The notes under the pieces were generated by a model. That model saw only the letters and a program-made list of their open reading frames with translations. It did no database searches and was not told the origin of the DNA. A stretch of DNA of 64,000 nt from Pseudomonadota bacterium. GTDB taxonomy: Bacteria > Pseudomonadota > Alphaproteobacteria > Micavibrionales > UBA2020. This document shows positions 16,021 to 23,626 of this stretch, piece by piece. Where the stretch lies: the NCBI GenBank assembly GCA_021845905.1, contig JAJZVA010000003.1, positions 1 to 64,000 on the forward strand, in the 5' to 3' direction. A program made the translations under genes and the position numbers. Positions within the stretch are counted from its first letter, which is position 1; each line of letters starts with the position of its first letter.

Positions 16021-16371
16021 TTACCTCTCCTTGACGTCGGGAAATTGTTTCAGCATCTCTTCGAGAAAATCTTCATCGGGAACGTTGCCGCCGGGCGGAA
16101 CTTTTTCCACCGGCTCCAGCACCGCGAGCAGAAAGCGGATCAGGATGTCCGCGCACGGCTGGAGAAGAAGAAAATCCGCCGTCGCCGCCGCGCCCGCATG
16201 GGCATAAAGCGCTTCCACCACCGCGATCATCTCGGAAAGCGGCAGGGATTTTTCGAGCAGATCGTCGGCGAGCGCGTAAAGGCTGCCGTGTTCCGCCTCG
16301 ATCTTCTCGATGAGCGCGAAATCGGGTTTCAGCGGATGGCTCTTTCCATCCGGCGCGGTCAGAAAAATCAT
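16021..16371 (-). CDS. Tail assembly chaperone, GTA-gp10-like
   Basis: 116 residues. Pattern MIFLTAPDGKSHPLKPDFAL then IEKIEAEHGSLYALADDLL and helical SLPLSEMIAVVEALYAHAG is typical of the TAC/GTA-gp10 family, which follows the major tail protein and guides tail polymerisation. No slippery sequence or -1 frame extension was recognised after it. Three bases separate it from the 107-residue gene. A second protein of the same style is encoded at 22049-22342 in the head module. Confidence 0.7.
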   Translation of the reverse strand: MIFLTAPDGKSHPLKPDFALIEKIEAEHGSLYALADDLLEKSLPLSEMIAVVEALYAHAGAAATADFLLLQPCADILIRFLLAVLEPVEKVPPGGNVPDEDFLEEMLKQFPDVKER

Positions 16372-16387
16372 GTCGGGCTCCTCGATG

Positions 16388-16804
16388 TCAGATGCCGGGG
16401 GTGAACGCGCCCGCGCCCGCGCGCGTCAGCGTGACGGTGAAATCCTCCAGCGCGTTGAAGGCGCCGCTGCGCTTGTAGGCCGTGACGGCGAAGCTGGCGG
16501 CATAGATGGCGCCATTGGGAAAGCAGAGCTGGTAATCGTTGAGCGTGCGGTTCAGCGCCGCCGCATGGAGGCTGGCTTCCGCCGCACTGTCCTTGAACAG
16601 CCCGGCGAGCGTGATCTCGAGCGCCTGCAGTCCGCCGTCCGCGGCGAGCGTCTCGAAGCCGCCGTCGGCGAGCGTCGTCGCGTCGGCCTTGGGGTTGGTC
16701 ACGGTCATCTCCACCGTGCGCGCAGCGCCGATGGCGGTGAAATTCTCGGGGCTCGCTCCGTCGCCGATCTTCAACAGCAGGTCGCGCCCGTTCTGGCTGG
16801 TCAT
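16388..16804 (-). CDS. Phage major tail (tube) protein, TP901-1 family
   Basis: 138 residues, AAAGGAGAACGC site before the ATG at 16804. N-terminal NGRDLLLKIGDGASPENFTA, the strand MTVTNPKADATTLADGG, and a C-terminal beta segment (FNALEDFTVTLTRAGAG) match the TP901-1-type tail tube family, which stacks as rings around the tape measure. Its presence means a siphovirus-type non-contractile tail. It is followed by the chaperone gene in the standard order. Confidence 0.85.
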   Translation of the reverse strand: MTSQNGRDLLLKIGDGASPENFTAIGAARTVEMTVTNPKADATTLADGGFETLAADGGLQALEITLAGLFKDSAAEASLHAAALNRTLNDYQLCFPNGAIYAASFAVTAYKRSGAFNALEDFTVTLTRAGAGAFTPGI

Positions 16805-16819
16805 GTGCGTTCTCCTTTT

Positions 16820-17257
16820 TTAAGGTTCGGTGACGATGCGGAACTTCTGCGCACCGTGCCGGACAAGATCGTTCTGCACGTTGCGCTTGAGGCCGTCCGC
16901 CTCGACCGCCGTCGCGCTCGATATGCACTGGCACTGCACCAGCACCTGATTGGGCACGGCGAAAACCGCGTTATGCAGCGCGTCGTAAATCGCCGACATG
17001 ATCTTCCGCGTCTGCTCCATGCCCGCGCCGTGGCTGTAGGTGTCGATGGTCAGCGTGACTTCGTTTCCGGAAAAGCCCTGCGTGTCGCTCGGCACCGCGG
17101 ACGCCGCGCCGAGCACGACATAAGGGAACGCCGTGCCGACCGGCACATGGTCGAGCACGCCCGCCGCGCCGTTCGCCAGCTGTCCGGTGAGCGCCGCCGT
17201 GCTTGTCAGAAGCGCGTAAACGCCGGTTTGCACGTCCCAGAGACTGTCAGCAGACAT
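16820..17257 (-). CDS. DUF3168 tail completion / terminator protein
   Basis: 145 residues. DUF3168 signature features are LWDVQTGVYALLTSTAAL, VLDHVPVGTAFPYVVLG and VTLTIDTYSHGAGMEQTRKI. In gene transfer agents this is g8, between the head closure protein and the tail tube. It ends tail polymerisation and joins head to tail. The ATG at 17257 has a GGAAAGGATAAAC site. The Sel1 gene on the other strand starts only 42 bases from it, so the head-closure and tail-completion genes are separated by a divergent insertion. Confidence 0.85.
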   Translation of the reverse strand: MSADSLWDVQTGVYALLTSTAALTGQLANGAAGVLDHVPVGTAFPYVVLGAASAVPSDTQGFSGNEVTLTIDTYSHGAGMEQTRKIMSAIYDALHNAVFAVPNQVLVQCQCISSATAVEADGLKRNVQNDLVRHGAQKFRIVTEP

Positions 17258-17298
17258 TTTTGTTTATCCTTTCCTTGAAAAGCTTTAAAATCCGAAAC

Positions 17299-18060
17299 AT
17301 GTTCAAACGCCTCCTCGCCGCTCTCTTCCTTGCCGTTCTGTTCGCGCCTCCCGCGTATGCGGATGTCGCCGCGCCCGCCATGCAGGGCGGCTTTGACAAA
17401 GGCCTCAAGGCCTATAACGCGCAAGACTGGCGCGATGCCGTCATCCTGCTCCGCCCGCTCGCCGACGCGGGCGACGCGCGCGCCATGGTTCTCCTCGGCA
17501 ACATGTACGAGAACGGCTACGGCCTCGTCCTCAGCCACGCCGAAGCGATGCGGCTTTACAAGCGCGCCGCCATCGGGAAAAACAATACCGCCGCCATGAA
17601 CGCCGTCGCCGCGATGTACGTCGACGGACAGGGCGTGCCCGCCGACATCAGAACCGCGCGCGCCTGGTTCCGCCGCAGCGCCCTGCTCGGCGACCAGACC
17701 GGCGCGCTTTTTTACGCCATCATCCTCTATCAGGGCAGCAAAAACCCGCGCAATCCCGCAAAGCCGCATCTCGACAAGGCCTACAAGTGGTACAAAATCT
17801 GCGCCGCCGGAAAGCAAAACCCCGGATACGCCAAAGCCTGCGCGCGGGCGGCGGCGGGGCTCGCGGCGAAATTCCTCAAGAAAGACGCCGTCGCCGCGCT
17901 CGATAAAGAAGCCGCAAGCTGGAAGCCGCTCGAGGCCAAAGACCTCGGGCCTCCGCCGCCCGATCCGCAAACGCCGCAAGCCGCCGTCAAGAAGCCGTCC
18001 GCACCGACGCCGAAACGTCGAGATACCGGCGCAATCCACCCCTATCCAGTGCTGCCGTGA
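17299..18060 (+). CDS. Exported Sel1-repeat (TPR-like) protein inside the phage cluster
   Basis: 253 residues from the ATG at 17299. A signal peptide (MFKRLLAALFLAVLFAPPAYA) with an AYAD cleavage site is followed by Sel1 units (WRDAVILLRPLADAGDARAM, LGNMYENGYGLVLSHAEAM, NAVAAMYVDGQGVPADIRTA, RAWFRRSALLGDQTGALFY, DKAYKWYKICAAGKQNPGY) and a proline-rich end. It is the only plus-strand gene within the cluster, and its last 74 bases overlap the 3' end of the head-closure gene. Sel1 proteins act as periplasmic scaffolds and are common among virulence-associated proteins. It looks like host-derived cargo. Confidence 0.8.
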   Translation: MFKRLLAALFLAVLFAPPAYADVAAPAMQGGFDKGLKAYNAQDWRDAVILLRPLADAGDARAMVLLGNMYENGYGLVLSHAEAMRLYKRAAIGKNNTAAMNAVAAMYVDGQGVPADIRTARAWFRRSALLGDQTGALFYAIILYQGSKNPRNPAKPHLDKAYKWYKICAAGKQNPGYAKACARAAAGLAAKFLKKDAVAALDKEAASWKPLEAKDLGPPPPDPQTPQAAVKKPSAPTPKRRDTGAIHPYPVLP

Positions 18061-18319
18061 CAAGGTAGGCGACGCCGTTTTCGTCGACGAGGCGCATGCC
18101 GACCGTCACGTCCGCGCGGTAGCGGAGCACGATGTGGTGCGTCGTTTCGCCGTCGATCTGCCCGAACTTCAGCGCCGCGCCCGCCGTCATCGGCACGATG
18201 GAGGCGTAAACGACGGGATCGGTCGCCAGCGCCGCCCACGTCTCGGCAAAGCCGCCCGCGCCGTCCGGCGTCAGCGCGGCCTGCTCGATCGTCACGCGGT
18301 ATTTCATGTCGCCGATCAT
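17987..18319 (-). CDS. Phage head closure / head-tail adaptor protein
   Basis: 110 residues starting MIGDMKYRVTIEQAALTPDG at 18319. The pattern (short beta start, GGFAETWAALATDPVVYAS, FGQIDGETTHHIVLRYRADV, ending GLRRYLDVSASVR) is typical of head-tail adaptor proteins of HK97-like phages (g7 position). The ATG overlaps the stop of the connector gene (18316-18319). Its 3' end overlaps the Sel1 gene on the other strand. Confidence 0.8.
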   Translation of the reverse strand: MIGDMKYRVTIEQAALTPDGAGGFAETWAALATDPVVYASIVPMTAGAALKFGQIDGETTHHIVLRYRADVTVGMRLVDENGVAYLVTAALDRGGLRRYLDVSASVRTAS

Positions 18320-18978
18320 CGGAGGCTCATCGTTCTGTAAGGTTTGAAGATCGCCGCCGCGCCCGAGGCCAGCAGCGCCTGATCCGGACTGTCGCCGCGA
18401 TGCTCGTAGAGATGCGCGATGATCTGCATCATGCCTTGCAGCAAAAGTTGCGGCACGTCTGTCTCCGCCGTGCCGTAGCCCGCGGTATATTGAATCTCTA
18501 TTCCGTTTGCGATGCGCCACGGCAACGGCGGCACCACGCCCAGCGTCAGCACCAGCCGCCCCGGCGTGCCCGCCGTGTCGACGAAATAATTCGAGGGGTC
18601 GAAGACGGTCGAGGTATTGTCCGCGGCGTAGACGTTCACTTGGGCGACGGACACCAGCGGCGGATAGGGCAGCGCGATGCCGCGCGGGTCGATCACCAGC
18701 GGGGTCGGAATGCGGCGCGCGCCGTCGCGGCGGTCGAAGGCGTAATCGTCGCGCTCGTTCGGCCAGCGGTCGAGAAACAGGCTGTAATTGCGCTCGATCA
18801 GCGCGCGGCCCGTTTCCGCCTCGCAGAACATCCGCGCGGCGGTGATGAGTCCGGTGATGAAGGCGTCGTCGTTCGTCTGGTCGACGCGCAAGAAGGTCTT
18901 CACCTCGGAAAGCGTCAGCGGCTCGATCGCCGGCGGCGCCGTCTCGACGAGGCGGTAGTAAGGGTTCGGCAAATGCAT
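18316..18978 (-). CDS. Phage head-tail connector, phiE125 gp8 / gp6-like
   Basis: 220 residues. PLTLSEVKTFLRVDQTNDD and FITGLITAARMFCEAETGRA are the canonical N-terminal helices of the gp6-like connector, with PPLVSVAQVNVYAADNTS and a middle beta segment typical of phiE125 gp8 relatives. It forms the ring below the portal. Translation of the head closure protein is coupled at its stop codon. An AGGAGGACGC site precedes the ATG at 18978. Confidence 0.85.
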   Translation of the reverse strand: MHLPNPYYRLVETAPPAIEPLTLSEVKTFLRVDQTNDDAFITGLITAARMFCEAETGRALIERNYSLFLDRWPNERDDYAFDRRDGARRIPTPLVIDPRGIALPYPPLVSVAQVNVYAADNTSTVFDPSNYFVDTAGTPGRLVLTLGVVPPLPWRIANGIEIQYTAGYGTAETDVPQLLLQGMMQIIAHLYEHRGDSPDQALLASGAAAIFKPYRTMSLR

Positions 18979-18994
18979 GCGCGTCCTCCTGAAG

Positions 18995-19028
18995 GAAAAA
19001 ACGGGGGTGAAGATCGCTCTTCACCCCC
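18995..19028 (-). terminator. Rho-independent terminator downstream of the capsid genes
   Basis: GGGGGTGAAG (19003-19012) and CTTCACCCCC (19019-19028) form a perfect 10-bp stem with a 6-base loop. On the minus strand this ends in GTTTTTT. It lies after the gene at 19050 and before the connector gene, so it should partly uncouple abundant capsid transcription from the downstream connector and tail genes. Confidence 0.88.
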
Positions 19029-19049
19029 GCAAGGGGCAGGGAGAAAAGT

Positions 19050-19499
19050 TTAAACGTTCACCGCGGGCAGCGTGTGGAGGTTCGCCTGCAGCGACAAAAG
19101 CGCGACAGGGCCGCCGTTAGTGAGACCGACCGGCGTCGCGATCACCTTCACGTAGCGCAGGCCGCCGATGTAATCGATGACGTAGCGCTTCTCCGCCATG
19201 GCCGCCGCGTTCACGCTCGCGAAGACGCCGTTGACGAGGCCGCTGAAGTTGAGCACGTCGGCATCGGCGCAGTCGGCGAACGGCAGCGGATTGCCGGTGC
19301 CGTCGTCGTCGGCGTGCTGGATGGAGAGATCGATCCGCACCGTCGAGGACAGTGTGTCCGCGATGTTGCCGACCAGCACGACGAAGGACTGGATGTCCGC
19401 GCCCTGCGTGTCGGTGTTCGGCGTCGAGAGCGCCGTCGTCGTGATCACTTGCGGCATCACCGACTGGGTGACCGCGATGTTGTTGACGAGATCATGCAT
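19050..19499 (-). CDS. Phage head protein of unknown role, downstream of capsid
   Basis: 149 residues beginning MHDLVNNIAVTQSVMPQVIT. Beta-rich (DIQSFVVLVGNIADTLSST, VRIDLSIQHADDDGTG, EKRYVIDYIGGLRYVKVIA). Proteins of this type lie just after the major capsid gene in many HK97-like prophages and may decorate the head, but I know no proven role. The ATG at 19499 has a GAAAGGAAAACC site. It is the last gene before the terminator at 18995. Confidence 0.65.
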   Translation of the reverse strand: MHDLVNNIAVTQSVMPQVITTTALSTPNTDTQGADIQSFVVLVGNIADTLSSTVRIDLSIQHADDDGTGNPLPFADCADADVLNFSGLVNGVFASVNAAAMAEKRYVIDYIGGLRYVKVIATPVGLTNGGPVALLSLQANLHTLPAVNV

Positions 19500-19525
19500 T
19501 GTTGGGGTTTTCCTTTCTGTGTTTA

Positions 19526-20770
19526 TTAGGCCGCGAAGGTCATCAGCTTGATGGCCTCGAAGTTGATGACGTCGCCGCCGACGCGCTTCGTCGTGTAGAA
19601 CTTGACGTAGGGCTTGGCGGTGAAGGCGTCGCGCAGGATGCGGATGCCGATGCGGTCGACGATCTGGTAGCCCTGGCTGAAATCGCCGAAGGCGATCGAG
19701 AGGCTGTTCGCCGCCATCGCCGGCATGTCCGCCGCCTCGACGACGTTGAAGCCGAGCAAGTGCCCGCCCTGGCGCATCTGGAAGTCAGGCTGCCAGAGGT
19801 AGCGTCCCATGCTGTCCTTCAACTTGCGCACTTCGCCCAGGGTTTCGCGCGCCATCAGGAAGACCGCCTTGTCGCGGTACGGCGCTTTCAAGGCATAGAC
19901 GAGGCTGATCAGCGCGTCGCCCGGCGCCGTGGACGAAAACGCCCCCGCCGCGCCCGACGCGATCTGCTCGATCACGCTGAAGCTCGTCGCGCTCGGCACG
20001 CCCGCGGGATAGGTGAGGAAGCCGCGCGGCTGACGGATGCCGTTGCCCGCGACGAAGGCGGTGTTCTCCATGCGCGAGAGACGGTCGGCGATCTTCTTGG
20101 TGAGATAGCCCTCGACGTCGAACATCGCGTCGTCGAGCAGCTTTTGCGTCGCGGACGGCTCGGCGTATTGTTCGTGCACGGGGATCCTCCACTCGCCGAT
20201 CTGCGGCGTCGCGGTGTCGTTGCGCACGTCCATCTCGCCGACCCAGCCCGAGTCCGGCTGGCCGAGGTCGTTGATGCCTTCCAGCGCGTCCGAGCCGATG
20301 GTGACGACGTTGGCGACCTGCCGCACCGGCGAGGTTTCATAGACCAGCTCGACGATGCGCCCGCCCATGTCCGGCGGCACGGCGAAACCGCCGTCCGGAT
20401 CGGAACCGACGCTGAGCGCCTTTATTTCATCGAGGCTGGACCCCGCGTTGTTCTTGCGCAGGTATTTGTTGAGCGCGGCCTTATAATGACGGTAGGTCTT
20501 CACGTCGAGGTCGCCGGAATAGCTGTGCTTCCTTTCGACCGAGAACATCTCGGCCTCCTTTTCCTCGTCGGATTTCTGTTCGGCGGCGCGCGCGGTGCGG
20601 CGCATCGCCGTCTCCAGCGTGTCGAAACGCTCGTTGAGGCGGTTGACCTTGATCTCGGTCAGCGGATCGGCGCTGCCCTTGGCCTCGATCTCGCGCAGGC
20701 GCTGGTCGTTCGCCTCCTTGAACAGTTCAAAAGAGCGGTAAAGCTCCGTCAGTTGTGAGTCTTGCGTCAT
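19526..20770 (-). CDS. Phage major capsid protein, HK97 family
   Basis: 414 residues, AAAGGAAAAAAC site before the ATG at 20770. The first roughly 100 residues are a charged coiled coil (FELFKEANDQRLREIEAKG, RLNERFDTLETAMRRTARA), the scaffold-like delta domain removed by the prohead protease. Then follow HK97-fold landmarks: ALSVGSDPDGGFAVPPDMGG, the E-loop region, WVGEMDVRNDTATPQIGE, VAGNGIRQPRGFLTYP, and KTVPYD-like C-terminal strands (FGDFSQGYQIVDRIGIRIL). It forms the head shell. Length and motifs are normal. Confidence 0.95.
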   Translation of the reverse strand: MTQDSQLTELYRSFELFKEANDQRLREIEAKGSADPLTEIKVNRLNERFDTLETAMRRTARAAEQKSDEEKEAEMFSVERKHSYSGDLDVKTYRHYKAALNKYLRKNNAGSSLDEIKALSVGSDPDGGFAVPPDMGGRIVELVYETSPVRQVANVVTIGSDALEGINDLGQPDSGWVGEMDVRNDTATPQIGEWRIPVHEQYAEPSATQKLLDDAMFDVEGYLTKKIADRLSRMENTAFVAGNGIRQPRGFLTYPAGVPSATSFSVIEQIASGAAGAFSSTAPGDALISLVYALKAPYRDKAVFLMARETLGEVRKLKDSMGRYLWQPDFQMRQGGHLLGFNVVEAADMPAMAANSLSIAFGDFSQGYQIVDRIGIRILRDAFTAKPYVKFYTTKRVGGDVINFEAIKLMTFAA

Positions 20771-20797
20771 GTTTTTTCCTTTTCTGTTGGAGTGAGG

Positions 20798-21115
20798 TTA
20801 GTTTTGCGGTTTGTTGAGACCCGCCAGCGTGGCGAGGCCGAGCGCCGCCTGTTCGGAGAGCGCGATGCCTTTGGTTTTGGCGGTGTCCAGCGCCGCGCGT
20901 CCGCCCGCGATCGCGGCGGCTTCGACGGAACTGAGCGTCAGCCCGCCGGAGGTGGTGGCCAACGCGGCGGCCGCGGCGATGCCCGCTTCGGCAATGTCTT
21001 TCAAGTCCTGCTCGGCGACGGGTTTCAACTCCGCCTCCAGCGGCGAGAGCAGATGGTGAAGCGTTGCGCACTCGGATTCGAGCGCGTCGCGCAGTTTGAC
21101 CCAGAGTGATGTCAT
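20798..21115 (-). CDS. Small alanine-rich phage protein
   Basis: 105 residues between prohead protease and capsid. Helical and Ala-rich (ESECATLHHLLSPLEAELKP, DLKDIAEAGIAAAAALATTS, SEQAALGLATLAGLN). The spacing of the last helices resembles small LLH-type holin or head-associated proteins, but no membrane helix is convincing. GAAAGGAAAAAG site before the ATG at 21115. Function not assigned. Confidence 0.6.
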   Translation of the reverse strand: MTSLWVKLRDALESECATLHHLLSPLEAELKPVAEQDLKDIAEAGIAAAAALATTSGGLTLSSVEAAAIAGGRAALDTAKTKGIALSEQAALGLATLAGLNKPQN

Positions 21116-21143
21116 GGTTCTTTTTCCTTTCGGGGTTTAAGGG

Positions 21144-21740
21144 TTAGCGGTCGATAGTCTCTAAAGCCGCGCCGCGCAAGAAACGCGAGAAGCGGTTGAT
21201 TTCCGTCGCGCGGCGCATTTCCTCCGCCGCGGCGCGCATGGTTTGCGCCAGCATCGCGGCATCCGGCGCGGCTTTCACGCCCGTCACGCGCGCTTCCGCG
21301 TTGGCGGGGAATGTGACGAGCGAAACCTCGATGAGGTCGAGTTTGGTCAGCACGCGCACGCCCGATTTACGCTCGATATGCGATTCTTCCGCGCGGTAGC
21401 CGATCGAGAGGCCGGTGACGACGTTTTCCTTCAAAAGTTTATAGGCTTCCTGCGCGCGCGGAATGTCCTTGGTGAACAGATCGCCCTTGACAAACAGGCC
21501 GCGGCCATCCTCGCGCATCTCGCGCCACGCGCCGATCGGCGCGGCGGCCTCGTGCTGCCACAAGAGCGGCGGAAAGCTTTTCTTTTGCCGCCACGCGGCG
21601 AGGCTCGCCTTGAACGCGCCGGGCGCGATCTTGTCGTTGACCTGGTCGACCACGCCGAAGACGGAAGCGTAGCCCTCGAACAGGCCGGTCGCGGCGAGGA
21701 GTTTTATCTCGAACCCGGCATCAAACTGGTCATGCGTCAT
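21144..21740 (-). CDS. HK97-type prohead protease
   Basis: 198 residues from the ATG at 21740, chosen for its GAGGGTG site (an ATG at 21752 is the alternative). Motifs: LFEGYASVFGVVDQVNDKIA, catalytic His in PPLLWQHEAAAPIG, catalytic Ser in VVTGLSIGYRAEE, and the ending strand LIEVSLVTFPANAEARV. It cleaves the capsid delta domain and itself during head maturation. The start overlaps the stop of the upstream beta-domain gene by 11 bases. Confidence 0.92.
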   Translation of the reverse strand: MTHDQFDAGFEIKLLAATGLFEGYASVFGVVDQVNDKIAPGAFKASLAAWRQKKSFPPLLWQHEAAAPIGAWREMREDGRGLFVKGDLFTKDIPRAQEAYKLLKENVVTGLSIGYRAEESHIERKSGVRVLTKLDLIEVSLVTFPANAEARVTGVKAAPDAAMLAQTMRAAAEEMRRATEINRFSRFLRGAALETIDR

Positions 21741-22059
21741 AAGCACCCTCATATATGTTGCCCTCGTGAATGTTATTGGTGATATCTTTTATTCCGGCAG
21801 AAAAGGAAACTGCCCGATCGTTGTTGCTCGAGGCGATCACCGTGTCGCGGCAAAGCGTGCCCGCGTCGGTCAGATGGCCCGTTCCGGCTTCCCATTCGTT
21901 CAGGTCGCGGTGACGGGCGAGATACAAAAACGCGTCCATTGCATTGTTCGCGCCGAACGCGGAATAAAAACTGCGTCCGCGCGCCGCGCGCGCCAAACAT
22001 AACGCGCCCGTGCCCGTGGTTTCCGATATTTCATGGACGCGCGCGGCTTTATTCTCCAT
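21730..22059 (-). CDS. Small phage beta-domain protein between chaperone-like gene and protease
   Basis: 109 residues from the ATG at 22059. The order of short motifs (ARVHEISETTGTGALCL, FYSAFGANNAMDAFLYLARH, NEWEAGTGHLTDAGTLCR, DTVIASSNNDRAVSFSAG) follows a beta domain common in phage tail-fibre and decoration proteins (ETT-TGTG ... W..G.G ... L.R.TV..SSN ... FSAGTK). Here it is a stand-alone gene in the head module, overlapped at both ends by its neighbours. Possibly a head decoration or fibre protein; the exact role is unknown. Confidence 0.6.
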   Translation of the reverse strand: MENKAARVHEISETTGTGALCLARAARGRSFYSAFGANNAMDAFLYLARHRDLNEWEAGTGHLTDAGTLCRDTVIASSNNDRAVSFSAGIKDITNNIHEGNIYEGAYDA

Positions 22060-22342
22060 GCAGCACCATGTCCAAAAACACCTGCGCCGCGGCAAGATAA
22101 TGCGCCACGCCCTCGTTCAGGAGCGCGTTGCCGAGCGCGGCGTAATCGACCGTCCTTCCCGCCGCCTGCAGCATCATCTGGATGAGCGCGACGAGGTCGG
22201 AAACCCGCCAGCCGTCGCCCGCGAATTGCGCGCGCAGATCCGCGACGCCGCCAAGCTCGACTTCGATCTCGCGCACCAGCGCGAAAGTGGGGCGCACGGC
22301 GTAAACTTTGTTGTCCAGCTTCAGCGGGATGGTTTTTTTCAT
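22049..22342 (-). CDS. Second GTA-gp10/tail-chaperone-like protein, in the head module
   Basis: 97 residues from the ATG at 22342, which overlaps the portal stop and follows GGAG by seven bases. MKKTIPLKLDNKVYAVRPTF then LVREIEVELGGVADLRAQF, and helical WRVSDLVALIQMMLQAAGR, fit the TAC_11/GTA-gp10 pattern as well as the gene at 16021 does. Such chaperones belong next to the tail tube gene; here it lies between portal and prohead protease. It may have a different job, or the head module may have been assembled from more than one phage. Confidence 0.65.
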   Translation of the reverse strand: MKKTIPLKLDNKVYAVRPTFALVREIEVELGGVADLRAQFAGDGWRVSDLVALIQMMLQAAGRTVDYAALGNALLNEGVAHYLAAAQVFLDMVLHGE

Positions 22343-22343
22343 G

Positions 22344-23615
22344 TCAGTCTCCGTCATGGTCGGCGTCCGCGCCGGTTTCATCGCCGTCATGGTCCGCGTC
22401 TGCGACAAGATTTCCCTTCGCGTCCATGATGCAGTCGCCTCCGGCGACCGGCGCATAGCCGAGCGCGGCGCGTTTTTCGTTGAGCGTCAGGAAGCTCGCC
22501 GTGCTCAGCCGGTCCCACACCTGCTGGCGGCGCAAGTTGAGCGCCTCCACCTTATCGACGTCGTATTCGATCTCGAGATCGTCGCCGAACTGCGGCGTGA
22601 GCCAGTTGTTGAGCGCGTCCTTCACGTGGTCGATCAGCGGCAGCACCGCGTCGTCGAACAGCGCGAGCCGCGCCTGCTCGAAATTGGCGAAGGTCTGCGA
22701 GCCCGCGATGCCGATCAGTTGCGACGGCACGTGAAACGCCAGCGCGATCTCCCGCGCAGAGACGTCTTTTCCCGCCAGCCAGTCCATGTCTTTCGGCGAG
22801 AGCGACATTTCTTTCCAGTCGAGGCCGCCCTCCAGAACAAGCGGCCTGCCCGCGTTGTCGTGGCCGGTGAAGAAGCGCTCGAGCTCGCCTTTCAAAATCT
22901 GCCGCTGCTCGGTGGTGAGCGTGTCGGGGCTGTCCGGCGTCGACGGCGAATAAACCAGCGCGCCCGAAGGACGCCCGCCGGTTTGCAGAAGCGACGCGTT
23001 CCAGCGCGCCGCGTCGTTGTGCTGGTCGATGCTCACCGCCGCCGCCTCGATCGGGCTCATGCCGTACCAGTCGTCGAGCGGATGAAAGTGCCGGATGTGC
23101 AGGACGTGCGCGCGCCCGGACAGCGGATCGACGGGGAAATCGACCCATTTGCCATCCACCGTATAACGGTACGCTTCCGGCACGCCCTGCACACCGGGAA
23201 TGACGCGCATCCGGTCGGGACGCAGCGTCCAGAGTTCGCGGGGCGACGCACCTGCGGGCCCGACGGCCTCGAGATAGGTGTTGCCCGCGATGAGCGAGAA
23301 CGCATAGAGCGCCTCGAACAGTTCCGCGCCGCCCTGCGTGGGGTTGGGGCGACTGAGCAAATCGAGCAACGGGTGATCATGCAACCGCATGCGGTTCGCG
23401 CCCTTGCCCTGATACAATGCAAAAGGCACCGCCGCCGCCGTCTGGCTGATCAGCCTTATGCAGCGGTAGGCGATGACGTTTTTCTGGTAGCCCTCGTACG
23501 CGAGCTTGTCGTACTGCCTTGGCGTGAATTTCGGCTGATTGACCGAGAATTGCACCAACAATGGCGCGGCGGGATTGTCTTTTTTCTCCCGCCGAAATAA
23601 TTTTTTCAGGTTCAT
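22344..23615 (-). CDS. Phage portal protein (HK97 family)
   Basis: 423 residues from the ATG at 23615 (AAGGAGAACGAC site). Landmarks: VIAYRCIRLISQTAAAVPF, LLDLLSRPNPTQGGAELFE, PLDDWYGMSPIEAAAVSID, MDWLAGKDVSAREIALAFH, VPSQLIGIAGSQTFANFEQA. It forms the dodecameric ring for DNA entry and exit. The C-terminus contains a duplicated acidic segment (VADADHDGDETGADADHDGD) that may bind divalent ions. The start of the next gene overlaps its stop. Confidence 0.92.
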   Translation of the reverse strand: MNLKKLFRREKKDNPAAPLLVQFSVNQPKFTPRQYDKLAYEGYQKNVIAYRCIRLISQTAAAVPFALYQGKGANRMRLHDHPLLDLLSRPNPTQGGAELFEALYAFSLIAGNTYLEAVGPAGASPRELWTLRPDRMRVIPGVQGVPEAYRYTVDGKWVDFPVDPLSGRAHVLHIRHFHPLDDWYGMSPIEAAAVSIDQHNDAARWNASLLQTGGRPSGALVYSPSTPDSPDTLTTEQRQILKGELERFFTGHDNAGRPLVLEGGLDWKEMSLSPKDMDWLAGKDVSAREIALAFHVPSQLIGIAGSQTFANFEQARLALFDDAVLPLIDHVKDALNNWLTPQFGDDLEIEYDVDKVEALNLRRQQVWDRLSTASFLTLNEKRAALGYAPVAGGDCIMDAKGNLVADADHDGDETGADADHDGD

Positions 23616-23626
23616 GTCGTTCTCCT

